Assembly (NCBI GenBank): GCA_964402115.1
Contig: CAYOBW010000140.1
Location: 1 to 17,765 of the forward strand
Direction: 5' to 3'
Length of the DNA: 17,765 bases
DNA from: CAYOBW01 sp964402115
Lineage (GTDB): Bacteria > Verrucomicrobiota > Kiritimatiellia > UBA8416 > CAYOBW01
This document shows, one piece after another, positions 7,732 through 15,509 of this stretch. Below the pieces are notes generated by a model. That model ran no database searches. It saw only the letters and a program-made list of their open reading frames with translations, and had not been told where the DNA came from. Positions within the stretch are counted from its first letter, which is position 1. Every line of letters starts with the position of its first letter. A program made the position numbers and the translations under genes.

Positions 7732-10518
7732 CTACTCACCTGCATCCTGCGTCTTCCCCCGCTGCTCCGCGAGGCGCTTGCGCGCCCGGGCGGCAAGGCA
7801 GTCACCCGCCACGAGGGGGCGGGGCGGAGCGGCTGCGGGCGCGGGGCGGCCGGGGAAGGCCGTCGGCCGCAAGTTGCTGCCGCCGGGCAGGCTCATGCCG
7901 GGCGGCGGCGCGGGCTTGGGCGCCGAGGGGGGCAGACCGTCGAGGTCCAGCTTCTTGGCGAGGCGTTTCTGCAAATCGCGTGCCGCGGCGCCGCGCCGCT
8001 GCGCGCGCCGGGCCACGTCCGCCACGGCGAGCGCGGCGGGAACCTCGGGGGCGGGGCAGGCGGTTTCGACGGCGGGGGCGGGGCGGATCGCGTGCATGAC
8101 CAGCGGCTCGCGCTGCCGTTCCAGCCGCCGCCGCAGGGTCTGCGCCACCGCCAGCCGGCGTGCCTCGTCGCCGTCCACCAGCCGCCCGTCATCGGGCTGC
8201 GCCAGCGCGGTGTCGTCGCCCAGCAGACCTTCCAGGATCCGCAGCGCCGCGGCCTTGCTGGGAATGGACGACTCCCCGCGCTCGACGTTCCACGTCGTGA
8301 ACCCCCGCAGCGGCTTGCCGACGCAGCAGGGGCAGCCCGCCTCGCACGGGCAGGCGCGGATGGCCTCCCGCACCGCCGGCAGGATCTCCCCCAGCCGCTC
8401 GTAAGCCTTCGCGGTGAACCCCAGCCCCAGCGGGAAACGCTCGTAGATGAACACCGCCTGCCAGGGGGCGTTGACCGCGCCGACGGTGTGCGAGAAGTCC
8501 AGCGTGTCGCAGGTCATGAAGAGCGGCAGCAGCATGCGCGTGGCGTAGCCGATGCCGCGCAGCCCGCTGTGCGCGTCCAGCCCGTCGCGCCGCACCGCCT
8601 CCAGCAGCGCCTCGTCCGGCACGATCCACAGGGCCTGCGTCTCGAGCGCCAGCGTCGGCAGTTTCAAAGGGTGCACCGACACTTCGTCCAGCTCGTAGAA
8701 CCGGATCTTCTCGTACGCGTACGTGCGGCCGTACACCGTCACCTCGCCCCAGGCCGCGCGCCCCCGCCCAAAGGGCCGCGAGCGGAGCTGCTGGTCGATG
8801 TGGTGCACGTCCTCCCCGCCATGCGGCTGCGTGTAGTAGTCCACCTCCTCGCGGCGCACCACGGCGAGGTTGCGCTCGAGGTCCAGCGACTCCACGATGT
8901 ACGTGTCGCCATGGTGCAGGTAGACCGCGTGCGGGTGCACCAGCGGCGAGGCGTCGAAGCGGTCCACCTCCCCGATCACCTCCCCGCCGTCCTGCTCCTG
9001 GATGAGCACGTTCGCCCCGACGCTCGCGCGCAGCGGCACCTCGTGCTGCGGCACTTCCGCGCTGGCGTGGTGCCAGCGCCCGTCCACACACCGCACCTTG
9101 CCCTGGCCGGCGAGCACCTCCAGCGCCGTCGCGGCCCACGGGCCGTACGCCGCCAGCTCCCCCTGCGTCAGCGGCAGCTCGTGCGCCGCGCAGCGCAACT
9201 GCCCGCAGGCGACAAACGGGTTGCCGGGGTCCAGCACCGCCTCCTCGACGCTGCGCGCGAACAGGTAGTCGGGCCGGCTCATGACGTACTGGTTGACCGC
9301 CGTGTCGAGCCCGATCAGCACCACCAGCGCGTCGCCCGCCCGCCGCCCCGCGCGGCCGGCCTGCTGGAAGAACGACGCCCGCGTGCCGGGGTAGCCGACG
9401 ATCACGCTCGCCTCCAGCCCGCCCACGTCGATGCCGAGTTCCAGCGCGGGTGTCGTACTCACGCCCAGCAGCTCGCCGCCGAACAGGCGCCGCTCGATGG
9501 CGCGCCGGTCCTCGGGCCGGTAGCCGCCCCGGTACGGTGTGATGCGGTCCGCCAGCTCCGGCGCCTCGACCAGGAGGGACTCCCGCGCGTAGCGGTAGAT
9601 CATCTCCGCCGTCACCCGCGCCTTGGAGAACACGATCGTCGGCGCGCCCCGTCGCAGCAGCCGCACCAGCAACTCGTGCGCCTCGACGTTCGCGCTGCGC
9701 CGCGAGCGCCAGTCCGTGGCCCGCCGGCGGGGCGGATTCCAGAACACGTACACGCGCCGGCCGCGGGGCGAGCCGTCGGCGGCGATCAGCACGCCGTCCC
9801 GGCCCGTCAGGCGGTCGGCCAGCGCCTTCGGGTTGGCGATCGTCGCCGACGCGGCGATGTACAGCGGCCGCGTCCCGTAGTGCGCGCAAACGCGGCGCAG
9901 GCGTTCGAGCAGCAGGGCCATGTTCGTGCCGAAGATCCCGCTGTAGGCGTGCAGCTCGTCCAGCACCACGAGGCGCAGCCCCCCGAAGAAGCCGGCCCAG
10001 CGCCCGTGCTGCGGAAGGATCGCGGCGTGGAGCATGTCAGGATTGCTGAAGATGCACGCCGCACCGTCGCGCAGCCTCCGGCGCAGCGCGGCCGGCGTAT
10101 CGCCATCGAGCACGCCGGCCAGCCGGTCCGCCAGCCCCGCGCGGGCCAGCGCCGCGGCGAAGTGCGTGTACTGGTCCTGGCAGAGGGCCTTCGTGGGGAA
10201 GAGCAGCAGCACGCGGGCCGCGGGGTCGGCGCGCAGGCGTTCGAGGATGGGCAGGATGTAGCCGAGCGATTTGCCGGAGGCCGTGCCCGTGGCGAGCCAG
10301 ACGTCGCGCCCCTCCAGGGCCGCCTGCACGGCGTCCGCCTGGTGCCGGTAGAGGCGGGCGATCTCCAGCCGCTCGAGCAGCGGCTGCACCCGCGCCAGCG
10401 CCGGGTGGTTGACTGGCGCCCAGTCGGCGCGTCGAGCGGGTACCTCATGCACATGCACGATCTGGCCGGCATAGGCCGGGTCAGCCCGCAACTCGCGCAG
10501 AAATGCGTCCACGTCCAT
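7732..10518 (-). CDS. DEAD/DEAH-box helicase of the MrfA/YprA type with DUF1998-like C-terminus
   Basis: This 928-residue cytoplasmic protein is a superfamily 2 ATP-dependent helicase. Visible motifs are Walker A ATGTASGKS (76-84), Walker B VVLDELH (DELH 187-190), motif III SAT (224-226) and motif VI QQAGRAGRR (385-393). After the two RecA-like domains comes the DUF1998-type region with the cysteine cluster CPCEAGCPCC (C723, C725, C729, C731, C732) thought to bind zinc. B. subtilis MrfA (YprA), which shares this layout, acts in mitomycin C crosslink repair; that role is only by homology here. The last roughly 90 residues are rich in proline, alanine and arginine and look disordered. ATG 10516-10518 lies 20 nt after the xylanase stop; the frame is open further upstream but there overlaps the xylanase. 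No strong ribosome-binding site precedes the ATG, so translational coupling is plausible. Confidence 0.88.
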   Translation of the reverse strand: MDVDAFLRELRADPAYAGQIVHVHEVPARRADWAPVNHPALARVQPLLERLEIARLYRHQADAVQAALEGRDVWLATGTASGKSLGYILPILERLRADPAARVLLLFPTKALCQDQYTHFAAALARAGLADRLAGVLDGDTPAALRRRLRDGAACIFSNPDMLHAAILPQHGRWAGFFGGLRLVVLDELHAYSGIFGTNMALLLERLRRVCAHYGTRPLYIAASATIANPKALADRLTGRDGVLIAADGSPRGRRVYVFWNPPRRRATDWRSRRSANVEAHELLVRLLRRGAPTIVFSKARVTAEMIYRYARESLLVEAPELADRITPYRGGYRPEDRRAIERRLFGGELLGVSTTPALELGIDVGGLEASVIVGYPGTRASFFQQAGRAGRRAGDALVVLIGLDTAVNQYVMSRPDYLFARSVEEAVLDPGNPFVACGQLRCAAHELPLTQGELAAYGPWAATALEVLAGQGKVRCVDGRWHHASAEVPQHEVPLRASVGANVLIQEQDGGEVIGEVDRFDASPLVHPHAVYLHHGDTYIVESLDLERNLAVVRREEVDYYTQPHGGEDVHHIDQQLRSRPFGRGRAAWGEVTVYGRTYAYEKIRFYELDEVSVHPLKLPTLALETQALWIVPDEALLEAVRRDGLDAHSGLRGIGYATRMLLPLFMTCDTLDFSHTVGAVNAPWQAVFIYERFPLGLGFTAKAYERLGEILPAVREAIRACPCEAGCPCCVGKPLRGFTTWNVERGESSIPSKAAALRILEGLLGDDTALAQPDDGRLVDGDEARRLAVAQTLRRRLERQREPLVMHAIRPAPAVETACPAPEVPAALAVADVARRAQRRGAAARDLQKRLAKKLDLDGLPPSAPKPAPPPGMSLPGGSNLRPTAFPGRPAPAAAPPRPLVAGDCLAARARKRLAEQRGKTQDAGE

Positions 10519-10538
10519 GCAGGCACTGTACCACAAGC

Positions 10539-12212
10539 CTAGTTGGGCCGCACCTCGACTTCGCGCGGCCCGTCGGCTGTCACGCTCACCGTCACCGGCG
10601 CGCCGCCGGCAGCCCGCACGGCGTAGGTGCCGTGGAAGCCGCGGAACGCGAACGAGCCGTTGCCGTCGGTGCGCCCCTCGGCGCGCGTCCGCCACGTTTC
10701 ACGCACGAGCCGCTCCAGGGCCGTGTAGGCGGGCTTCGGACTCAGGTCCGCCCGCAGCAACCCGCCCCCGTTCAGCCACGCGCCGCGGTCGCACAGGTCC
10801 CACCACGTGATGGCGCGCACGGCGGGGTGCGCGAAGCAAACCGTGTAGAACCGCTCCGCGTAGGCGGCCTGTTCGGCCTCGTCCCAGCGCGCCCCCCAGT
10901 GCGATCCGGTCACGGGGTCGCCGCTCGAAGCCGGCGTGAATTCGGTGATGTGCAGCCCCTGGCCGAGCGTGGCGTAACGGTCGAGCACGCGGCGCACGCG
11001 CGCCAGCGGAAACCGCAGCGTGCGCGGCTCGTGGGCCTGGATGCCGATCCCGTCGAACGGCACCCCGTTGCGCTGCGCCGCCTGCAGCAGGCTGAAGAAC
11101 GCCGGGCAGCCGTCCGCCAGGACCTGGAAGTCGTTGACGATGAGGCACGCCCGCGGGTCGGCCGCGCGGGCCCAGCGGTACGGGTCGTCGATGGCCAGTC
11201 CCGGCAGGTGCGCGGGTTCGTTGACCACTTCCCAGGAGTCGATCGCGTCGTGGTACCGGCCGATGATCGCCTCCACCCGCGCCTGCATGAGCGCCGCATC
11301 CGGCCGGCCCTGCACCCAGGGCGGCGTGCCGTGCTCGTTGTTCCAGAGCAGCGGGTGCCCCTTCATGGCGATGCCGTTCGTCCGGCACCAGGCCACGACC
11401 GCATCGGTGTAGGCGTACTGGGGGTTGCCCCGCTCGCTCTCGTAGGAGCGCCAGTAGAAGCCGACGGTGGCGTAGTTGAACAGCCCCCGGAACCGCTCGC
11501 GGTACAGCTCGTTCTCGCGGGCCGAACCGAACCGGTCGAACATGTAGATGTTGCAGCCGAACCGGAAAGCCTGCGCCGTCTGGGTCACGGTCACCGGCAC
11601 GTCGCCCGCCGGGCGTCCCTGCGCATCGCGCACGCGCAGCACGACGTCGCTCTTGCGGTACCGCTCGATGGCCGCCCGCGCAGCGGTCAGTTCCTGTTCC
11701 TCCGCCGCAGCCTCCGCGCCGCGCCGGTCGGCCTCCCAGCGCCCCGGCTCGCCCGCCTCGGGCTCCGGCAAGCCGGCTGCGGCGCTCACCGCCAGGCTGC
11801 CGACGTGGAGGTTGCGATCCTCGCCGTCCGGCCCCACGGCATCGTTCAGGAACGCCACGGTGACACGATGGTCACCCGCCCGCAGGCTCACGGGAAAAGC
11901 GTGCTCGCGGAGCGCGCCCGCCGCGTTCGTGACGGCCACCTCCTCGCCGTCCACCACGACCGCCATCCGCGGCCAGACGCCAAACGCCGGCGTCCCCCCC
12001 GCCACGACCGTCAGCAGGTACGAGCCATCCCGCGCAACCCGCACGAAATCGCCAACCTCCCCCTGCGACCACAGGTTCCAGCCCCCGGGCAGCGGGCCAC
12101 CCTCGCTCTTGATGCGCGCAGCGGGCGCGGCCACGCGCCACGCGGCCGTCGCCGGCGAGCCCATGACACAGGCCAGAACCAACACCCCCCACGCCGTCCG
12201 TGCACGCATCAT
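10539..12212 (-). CDS. Secreted GH10 endo-1,4-beta-xylanase with N-terminal carbohydrate-binding module
   Basis: This 557-residue enzyme should cut internal beta-1,4 bonds of xylan outside the cytoplasm. A signal peptide spans about 1-23 (MMRARTAWGVLVLACVMGSP). Residues about 40-143 resemble the calcium-dependent xylan-binding CBM36/CBM60 type (PRMAVVVDGEEVAVT, GDHRVTVAFLND, EDRNLHVGSLAV). The GH10 barrel follows: the FRFGCNIYM entry strand, KGHPLLW (284-290), acid/base E332 in WEVVNEP, FDGIGIQAHE, nucleophile E424 in LHITEF and ITWWDLCD. A small beta domain ends the protein. The gene begins 7 nt after the GH127 stop and ends 20 nt before the helicase. Two ATG codons are adjacent (12212, 12209); GAGG lies 3 nt before the first and 6 nt before the second, so the second may be the real start. 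Pairing with an arabinofuranosidase-type enzyme suggests arabinoxylan as the target. Confidence 0.92.
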   Translation of the reverse strand: MMRARTAWGVLVLACVMGSPATAAWRVAAPAARIKSEGGPLPGGWNLWSQGEVGDFVRVARDGSYLLTVVAGGTPAFGVWPRMAVVVDGEEVAVTNAAGALREHAFPVSLRAGDHRVTVAFLNDAVGPDGEDRNLHVGSLAVSAAAGLPEPEAGEPGRWEADRRGAEAAAEEQELTAARAAIERYRKSDVVLRVRDAQGRPAGDVPVTVTQTAQAFRFGCNIYMFDRFGSARENELYRERFRGLFNYATVGFYWRSYESERGNPQYAYTDAVVAWCRTNGIAMKGHPLLWNNEHGTPPWVQGRPDAALMQARVEAIIGRYHDAIDSWEVVNEPAHLPGLAIDDPYRWARAADPRACLIVNDFQVLADGCPAFFSLLQAAQRNGVPFDGIGIQAHEPRTLRFPLARVRRVLDRYATLGQGLHITEFTPASSGDPVTGSHWGARWDEAEQAAYAERFYTVCFAHPAVRAITWWDLCDRGAWLNGGGLLRADLSPKPAYTALERLVRETWRTRAEGRTDGNGSFAFRGFHGTYAVRAAGGAPVTVSVTADGPREVEVRPN

Positions 12213-12219
12213 CAGCCTC

Positions 12220-14676
12220 TCACTTCACCTTCCACTCGAGGATGCCGCCGGAGAAATTCGGCTGCAGTTGCGCCTCCAGCCGGACGGACGTGGTTTCCAC
12301 GGGCTCGAAACGGACGCTCTGGAAGCCATCCTTCGCGGTGCCGTAGGCGCCGGTCGTCTGCACCGGCTTCCAATCCTGCCCGTCGCGGTAGAGCAGGCGC
12401 CAGGACTGCGGCACGCGGCATTCGCCGTTCCCCGTGTCGTCGAACCAGTAGACGGCGGTTTCCGAGAGCTTGCGGGGCTTCGCGAACTCGTACTGCACCC
12501 ACTCGAGGCTGCCCTTGTTCGCCCACCAGGTGAAGCGCGGCACGGCGCGGTCCCCCGAGTCCTTCGGCTCGCGTCCGTCGTTCAGCGCCTCGGCCGTGTC
12601 GCCGCCGAAGCAGTGCGAGAAAGTCACGTCCGCATCCGGCCGGGGCGGCGCAGGCCAGTCGTGCGCGGCCACGTCCGACGAAACGGTCGGGATGGAGGCC
12701 ACGCGAATCCGCGCGGCGCCCATGGGGATCAGCGTGATGGTTTCCGTGGGCTCCGTGCTCTTTGCCGGACTGGGACGCAGCTTCGTCATGGCCCCCGTGC
12801 GGTCAGCCACCCAGCCCGGAATGCGGCGCGCCGGCGCGGTCAGCGCGAGCGTGATGCCCTCGCGCGTGAACGGGTTCGCGCCGGCCGGGGCCTGGCGCGG
12901 CTGCGTCCGGATGGCCGCGGCCGGGGCCTTGTCGTCGAGCGCCAGGCCGTAGTTCCACGGGGTCGAAGGCGTGGCTTCGCGGTTGGGCCAGCCCGGCTTG
13001 CCCCCGGGCGCGTCGCTCCACGCTTCCCCGATCTCCAGCGAGTACGTCAGCGGCCCGCGGCTCACGGACACGCAGTTCTGGTTCTGCTCCCACGTCTTCA
13101 CGGCGACCTGCATGGGCAGCGCGAGCGCCACCGTGTCGCCATCCTTCCATTCGCGCTCGATCACGACAAACCGCGCCGCCTCGGGCCGCACGTCCAGGGC
13201 CTTGCCGTTCACCTGCACGGCCGCCCCGGCGCACCAGCGCGGCACGCGCAGGTAGAGCGGGAAGCGGACGGCCGCCGGCGTGGCGAGACGCAGCCGGACC
13301 GACTCGCTGAACGGGTACTCGGTTTCTGCCGTGACGGACACCGTGACGCCGGCGCTGCCGACCTTCGCCTTGACGACGGACGCGGCATAGAGCGACGCGC
13401 ACAGCCCCCGGTCGGGAGTGGCCAGCCACAGCTCCTCGGCGTAGTACGGCCAGCCCATCCCGTAGTTGTGGAGGCAGCAGCGGTCCTGGACCGCGCTGTA
13501 GCCGGACCGGCACCAGCCGTCGGTGTAGTACCCGGGGCGCCCGCGAAAATCCAGCCGGATGCAGTTCGCGCTGGTCATGTAATGCAGCCCCTTGTGCCCG
13601 GCATCGAGCGACGCGGGCAGGCCATTGAAGGCGATCTCCTCGCAGCGGTCGGCCCACTCCGGCTCGCCCACGAGGCGCACCAGCATCTCGAAGCTGCGCA
13701 TGAACTCGACGAACCCGCACGTCTCGAACCCCTGGCGCGGGTCGCCTTCCTTCAGCCGGACGTTCTCGTCGCCCGCGAACCCGCCGCCGGGGAACTGGCC
13801 GACCTGGTCCATGATCCAGCGGTAGTTGCGCTCCGCCCCGCCGCGCAGCTCCGCCGTCGGGTCCTGCGCCCAGAACTGCGTGGGCTCGCGGAAGCCCTGC
13901 GAGATGTTGACGTTGTGGAGATTGATCACCCCGTCCCGCCACTTGGCCATGTTGTCGTGGATCTTGCGCGCGAGCTCGAGCAGCCAGGGCTCGCCGGTGC
14001 GGTTGTAGAGCCAGTGGATGCTGTCGATGTTGTCGCCGTAACGCACATGCGGCCAGTAGCCCGCGCGAAACAGCGTCTCCGGCTGCGCGTGCTGCCACTT
14101 GAAGTAGCGCGTCATGAAGGGCAACACCCGCGCGTCGCCCGTGTACTCCTGGAAGGCGCGCATCGCGTCCAGGACCAGCATGTGCGGCCAGAGATCGGGC
14201 TGGCCCTTCAGCGAAGTCTTCAGGTGGGCGGGGCCGAACCAGCCGCTGTCGTCCTGCGAAGCGAGAATGGCCTCGAGCCAGCGCCGGGCCTCGCCGACGA
14301 TGCGCTCGTCGCGCAGCACGTAGCCGAGGTCGCCGAACCCCTTGAGCCAGTACGGCAGCTCCTCCCAGCCACCCTTCCCGTCCGGCGTCGCCCACGCATT
14401 GCCTTTGAACTGGACGAAACCCGAAACCTCCGGGAGCCGGCCGCACAACCCGCCGGCGTCCAGCTCGAGTTGCTGGAGCAGCCAGCCCTTCGGCTGGATC
14501 TGTCCGACGGGCAGACGGATGAAGGGACTGGGCTGCAGCGGCGCGCGATTGCCCGCGTACCACCCCTCCCGCGGCTCCAGCGGCGGCCCCGCTACGACCG
14601 CGACCCGGTCGGCGGCGACAACGACACCCGTGAACACAAACGGCATGGCCATGCAGGACAAGAGTAGATTTCTCAT
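12220..14676 (-). CDS. Secreted GH127 beta-L-arabinofuranosidase-like enzyme
   Basis: This 818-residue exported enzyme belongs to the GH127 family (formerly DUF1680), which releases beta-L-arabinofuranose or related sugars. The family's zinc/cysteine catalytic site is intact by motif: ETC (E318, C320) and RCCLHN (C400, C401) match Glu338/Cys340 and Cys417/Cys418 of Bifidobacterium HypBA1, where Cys417 is the nucleophile, with similar spacing. Other features are the (alpha/alpha)6 barrel segments EELPYWLKGFGDLGYVL and YGDNIDSIHWLYNRTGEPW, then beta-sandwich strands (FPLYLRVPRWC, VSRGPLTYSLEIG). The last roughly 120 residues look like a discoidin-type binding domain (WVQYEFAKPRKLSETAVYWFDD, RVPQSWRLLYRDG). 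ATG 14674-14676 is chosen because it opens a signal peptide (MRNLLLSCMAMPFVFTGVV...AAD). The frame runs open to 14901, but that extension crosses a dispersed repeat. No good ribosome-binding site is visible. It heads the GH127-GH10-helicase set. Confidence 0.9.
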   Translation of the reverse strand: MRNLLLSCMAMPFVFTGVVVAADRVAVVAGPPLEPREGWYAGNRAPLQPSPFIRLPVGQIQPKGWLLQQLELDAGGLCGRLPEVSGFVQFKGNAWATPDGKGGWEELPYWLKGFGDLGYVLRDERIVGEARRWLEAILASQDDSGWFGPAHLKTSLKGQPDLWPHMLVLDAMRAFQEYTGDARVLPFMTRYFKWQHAQPETLFRAGYWPHVRYGDNIDSIHWLYNRTGEPWLLELARKIHDNMAKWRDGVINLHNVNISQGFREPTQFWAQDPTAELRGGAERNYRWIMDQVGQFPGGGFAGDENVRLKEGDPRQGFETCGFVEFMRSFEMLVRLVGEPEWADRCEEIAFNGLPASLDAGHKGLHYMTSANCIRLDFRGRPGYYTDGWCRSGYSAVQDRCCLHNYGMGWPYYAEELWLATPDRGLCASLYAASVVKAKVGSAGVTVSVTAETEYPFSESVRLRLATPAAVRFPLYLRVPRWCAGAAVQVNGKALDVRPEAARFVVIEREWKDGDTVALALPMQVAVKTWEQNQNCVSVSRGPLTYSLEIGEAWSDAPGGKPGWPNREATPSTPWNYGLALDDKAPAAAIRTQPRQAPAGANPFTREGITLALTAPARRIPGWVADRTGAMTKLRPSPAKSTEPTETITLIPMGAARIRVASIPTVSSDVAAHDWPAPPRPDADVTFSHCFGGDTAEALNDGREPKDSGDRAVPRFTWWANKGSLEWVQYEFAKPRKLSETAVYWFDDTGNGECRVPQSWRLLYRDGQDWKPVQTTGAYGTAKDGFQSVRFEPVETTSVRLEAQLQPNFSGGILEWKVK

Positions 14677-14767
14677 GCCGCAAGCATGAACCAAAACGCG
14701 AGCGCGAAGCAAGTCCCCAAATCCCGACAGACGCTTGGCCCCCATAGCGTGCTGCGCATTTGCCAGC

Positions 14768-14844
14768 GTAGATGCCCCGGCAGTCCTTGGCCTTTGGCCG
14801 GGCCTGTGACTTACGACACCCACGTTTACGGGACAGAGGTTCGC
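14768..14844 (+). repeat. 77-nt dispersed repeat, copy 1
   Basis: This segment is the same length as, and identical at about 66 of 77 positions to, 16427-16503. Both begin GTAGAYGCCCCGGCAGTCC and end GTTCGC. The core CCCGGC...GCCGGG can fold, with a smaller GGCC-TTT-GGCC palindrome inside. It lies about 90 nt upstream of the GH127 start, in the opposite orientation to that gene. Confidence 0.75.
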
Positions 14845-14896
14845 CCTGGACAAGTCGCGGCAGCGGATGGAGGTGGGCGGAAAGAAGGCCCCCCGC

Positions 14897-14992
14897 GTCA
14901 TCCTGGCGCAGCGAAGGATCTCGGCATACCCGCCGCGCAGGCAGGGGCGGCCCGCCTTGCGGCGGGAGATCCTTCGCTGCGCTCAGGATGAC
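14897..14992. repeat. Large inverted repeat of the CHPERSEG type
   Basis: The left arm 14897-14921 and right arm 14967-14992 are reverse complements over 25 of 26 positions, with one base missing in the left arm. They enclose a 45-nt centre that contains its own hairpin, CCCGCC-TTGC-GGCGGG at 14951-14966. Read on the minus strand, one arm translates as CHPERSEGSP, a peptide often seen in spurious bacterial ORFs because this palindrome is widespread. Function is unknown; it may be a non-autonomous mobile element or a transcript-end structure. Confidence 0.8.
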
Positions 14993-15070
14993 AGGGAAGT
15001 TGGCTCGCGGACCACGTGCATGACGCGGCGGATACGGCGCAGAATGACATGCGGGTCGCCCGGTTCGCCG

Positions 15071-15096
15071 AAAAAATGGGACGAAAGCGCTTCCGT
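15071..15096 (-). terminator. Candidate intrinsic terminator
   Basis: On the minus strand ACGGAA-GCGC-TTTCGT forms a 6-bp stem, one pair being G-U, followed by CCCA and six T residues. On the plus strand the same bases give an A-C mismatch, which favours use on the minus strand, although a TTTATT run follows the stem there too. It lies just beyond the hairpin-rich stretch and could end a transcript from it. Confidence 0.35.
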
Positions 15097-15100
15097 TTTA

Positions 15101-15460
15101 TTCGACCTGGATCCCGCCGTCCTGTATCGCCTCGCCGCGTTGCCAGCCCTGCCGACGCGGGCGGGCCGGCGCAGGTGGTCGCCGAGATGACGAACCTGCT
15201 CCACCGGTTGGCAGTGGCCTTCCCCACGGCCACTCCTGCAGTGCCAGGCGACACGCGCGAAGCAAGCGCCTCTGCCGAGACCGGCGCCCGTCCGTCTGCA
15301 GCCGCCCCCACAACGCCGTTACAGCCGGCCTTTGCCCAAGGCCCATAGCGGCGCCCCGCGACTATCCAGTCCCTATTGCGCTGCACCCCTCCACGGTCGC
15401 CGCGCGCCGGACTTTCGTCCGTTGCGGTGTGAGCCACCCCCTTCGAGCTGCCGGAAAAGA
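15101..15460 (-). ncRNA. Candidate structured non-coding RNA (speculative)
   Basis: Read on the minus strand this stretch holds a run of well-formed stems. GGAC-GAAA-GTCC (15420-15409) has a GNRA tetraloop. CGCCG...CGGCG encloses GGCCTT-GGGCA-AAGGCC, and GACT-GGAT-AGTC is a further small stem. TGGC/AGTGGCC pairs with GGCCACT/GCCA around GTGGGGAA with a 7-8-nt bulge on the left (15244-15209 region). CCGG...GCAGGT pairs with ACCTGC...CCGG, and two CTGCAG words can pair over distance. A candidate terminator follows at 15071-15096. I tried RNase P, tmRNA, SRP and group I and II intron signatures and none fits. It may instead be a GC-rich composite of intergenic repeats. Strand and ends are guesses. 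Confidence 0.3.
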
Positions 15461-15474
15461 AGTGAAGACGCCGG

Positions 15475-15503
15475 TTGACCGTCGTATATGATGATGGTAT
15501 ACA
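15475..15503 (+). promoter_or_regulatory. Sigma70-type promoter of the toxin-antitoxin operon
   Basis: TTGACC (15475-15480) and TATACA (15498-15503) are 17 nt apart, close to the consensus TTGACA-17-TATAAT. Transcription would begin about 7 nt past the -10 box, at or next to the A of the toxin ATG (15510), so the mRNA would have essentially no leader. No ribosome-binding site exists before the ATG, which agrees. Confidence 0.7.
15484..15502 (+). promoter_or_regulatory. Putative operator for autoregulation
   Basis: GTATA (15484-15488) and TATAC (15498-15502) form an inverted repeat centred between the -35 and -10 boxes and overlapping the -10. A further half-match, CATACG, follows at 15502-15507. 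Toxin-antitoxin operons of this kind are normally repressed by the antitoxin binding such a palindrome, so a ribbon-helix-helix dimer of the downstream CopG-type protein is the expected ligand. The assignment is inference from position and symmetry. Confidence 0.45.
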
Positions 15504-15509
15504 TACGTC

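Larger units (their letters stand above)
14677..15509. other. Gene-free interval packed with repeats and hairpins
   Basis: I see no convincing gene in these 833 nt. The open frames are arginine/proline/alanine-rich, change identity between strands and cross recognisable repeats. From left to right it holds the upstream region of the GH127 gene, one copy of a 77-nt dispersed repeat (14768-14844), a long inverted repeat of the CHPERSEG type (14897-14992), a candidate terminator (15071-15096), a hairpin-rich stretch that may be a structured RNA (about 15101-15460) and the promoter of the toxin-antitoxin operon (15475-15503). Confidence 0.6.

Noticed and set aside
7684..10542. 952-codon open frame on the plus strand
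   Set aside because: Antisense shadow of the helicase, whose Walker and Zn motifs are unmistakable.
11548..14667. 1039-codon open frame on the plus strand
   Set aside because: Antisense to the GH10 and GH127 genes, with no recognisable domain in the translation.
14768..14844. Cis-regulatory leader of the GH127 gene
   Set aside because: The related copy at 16427 faces its gene in the opposite relative orientation, so a shared leader function is unlikely.
14677..14901. 75-codon N-terminal extension of the GH127 protein
   Set aside because: The extension crosses the dispersed 77-nt repeat and would bury the signal peptide inside the protein; the ATG at 14676 gives a proper signal peptide.
15101..15460. 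RNase P RNA or tmRNA
   Set aside because: GAAAGTCCGG is shared with the RNase P core, but the flanking conserved GGGCTCC and ACAGAACCCGGCTTA blocks are missing; no tmRNA tag or tRNA-like ends are seen.
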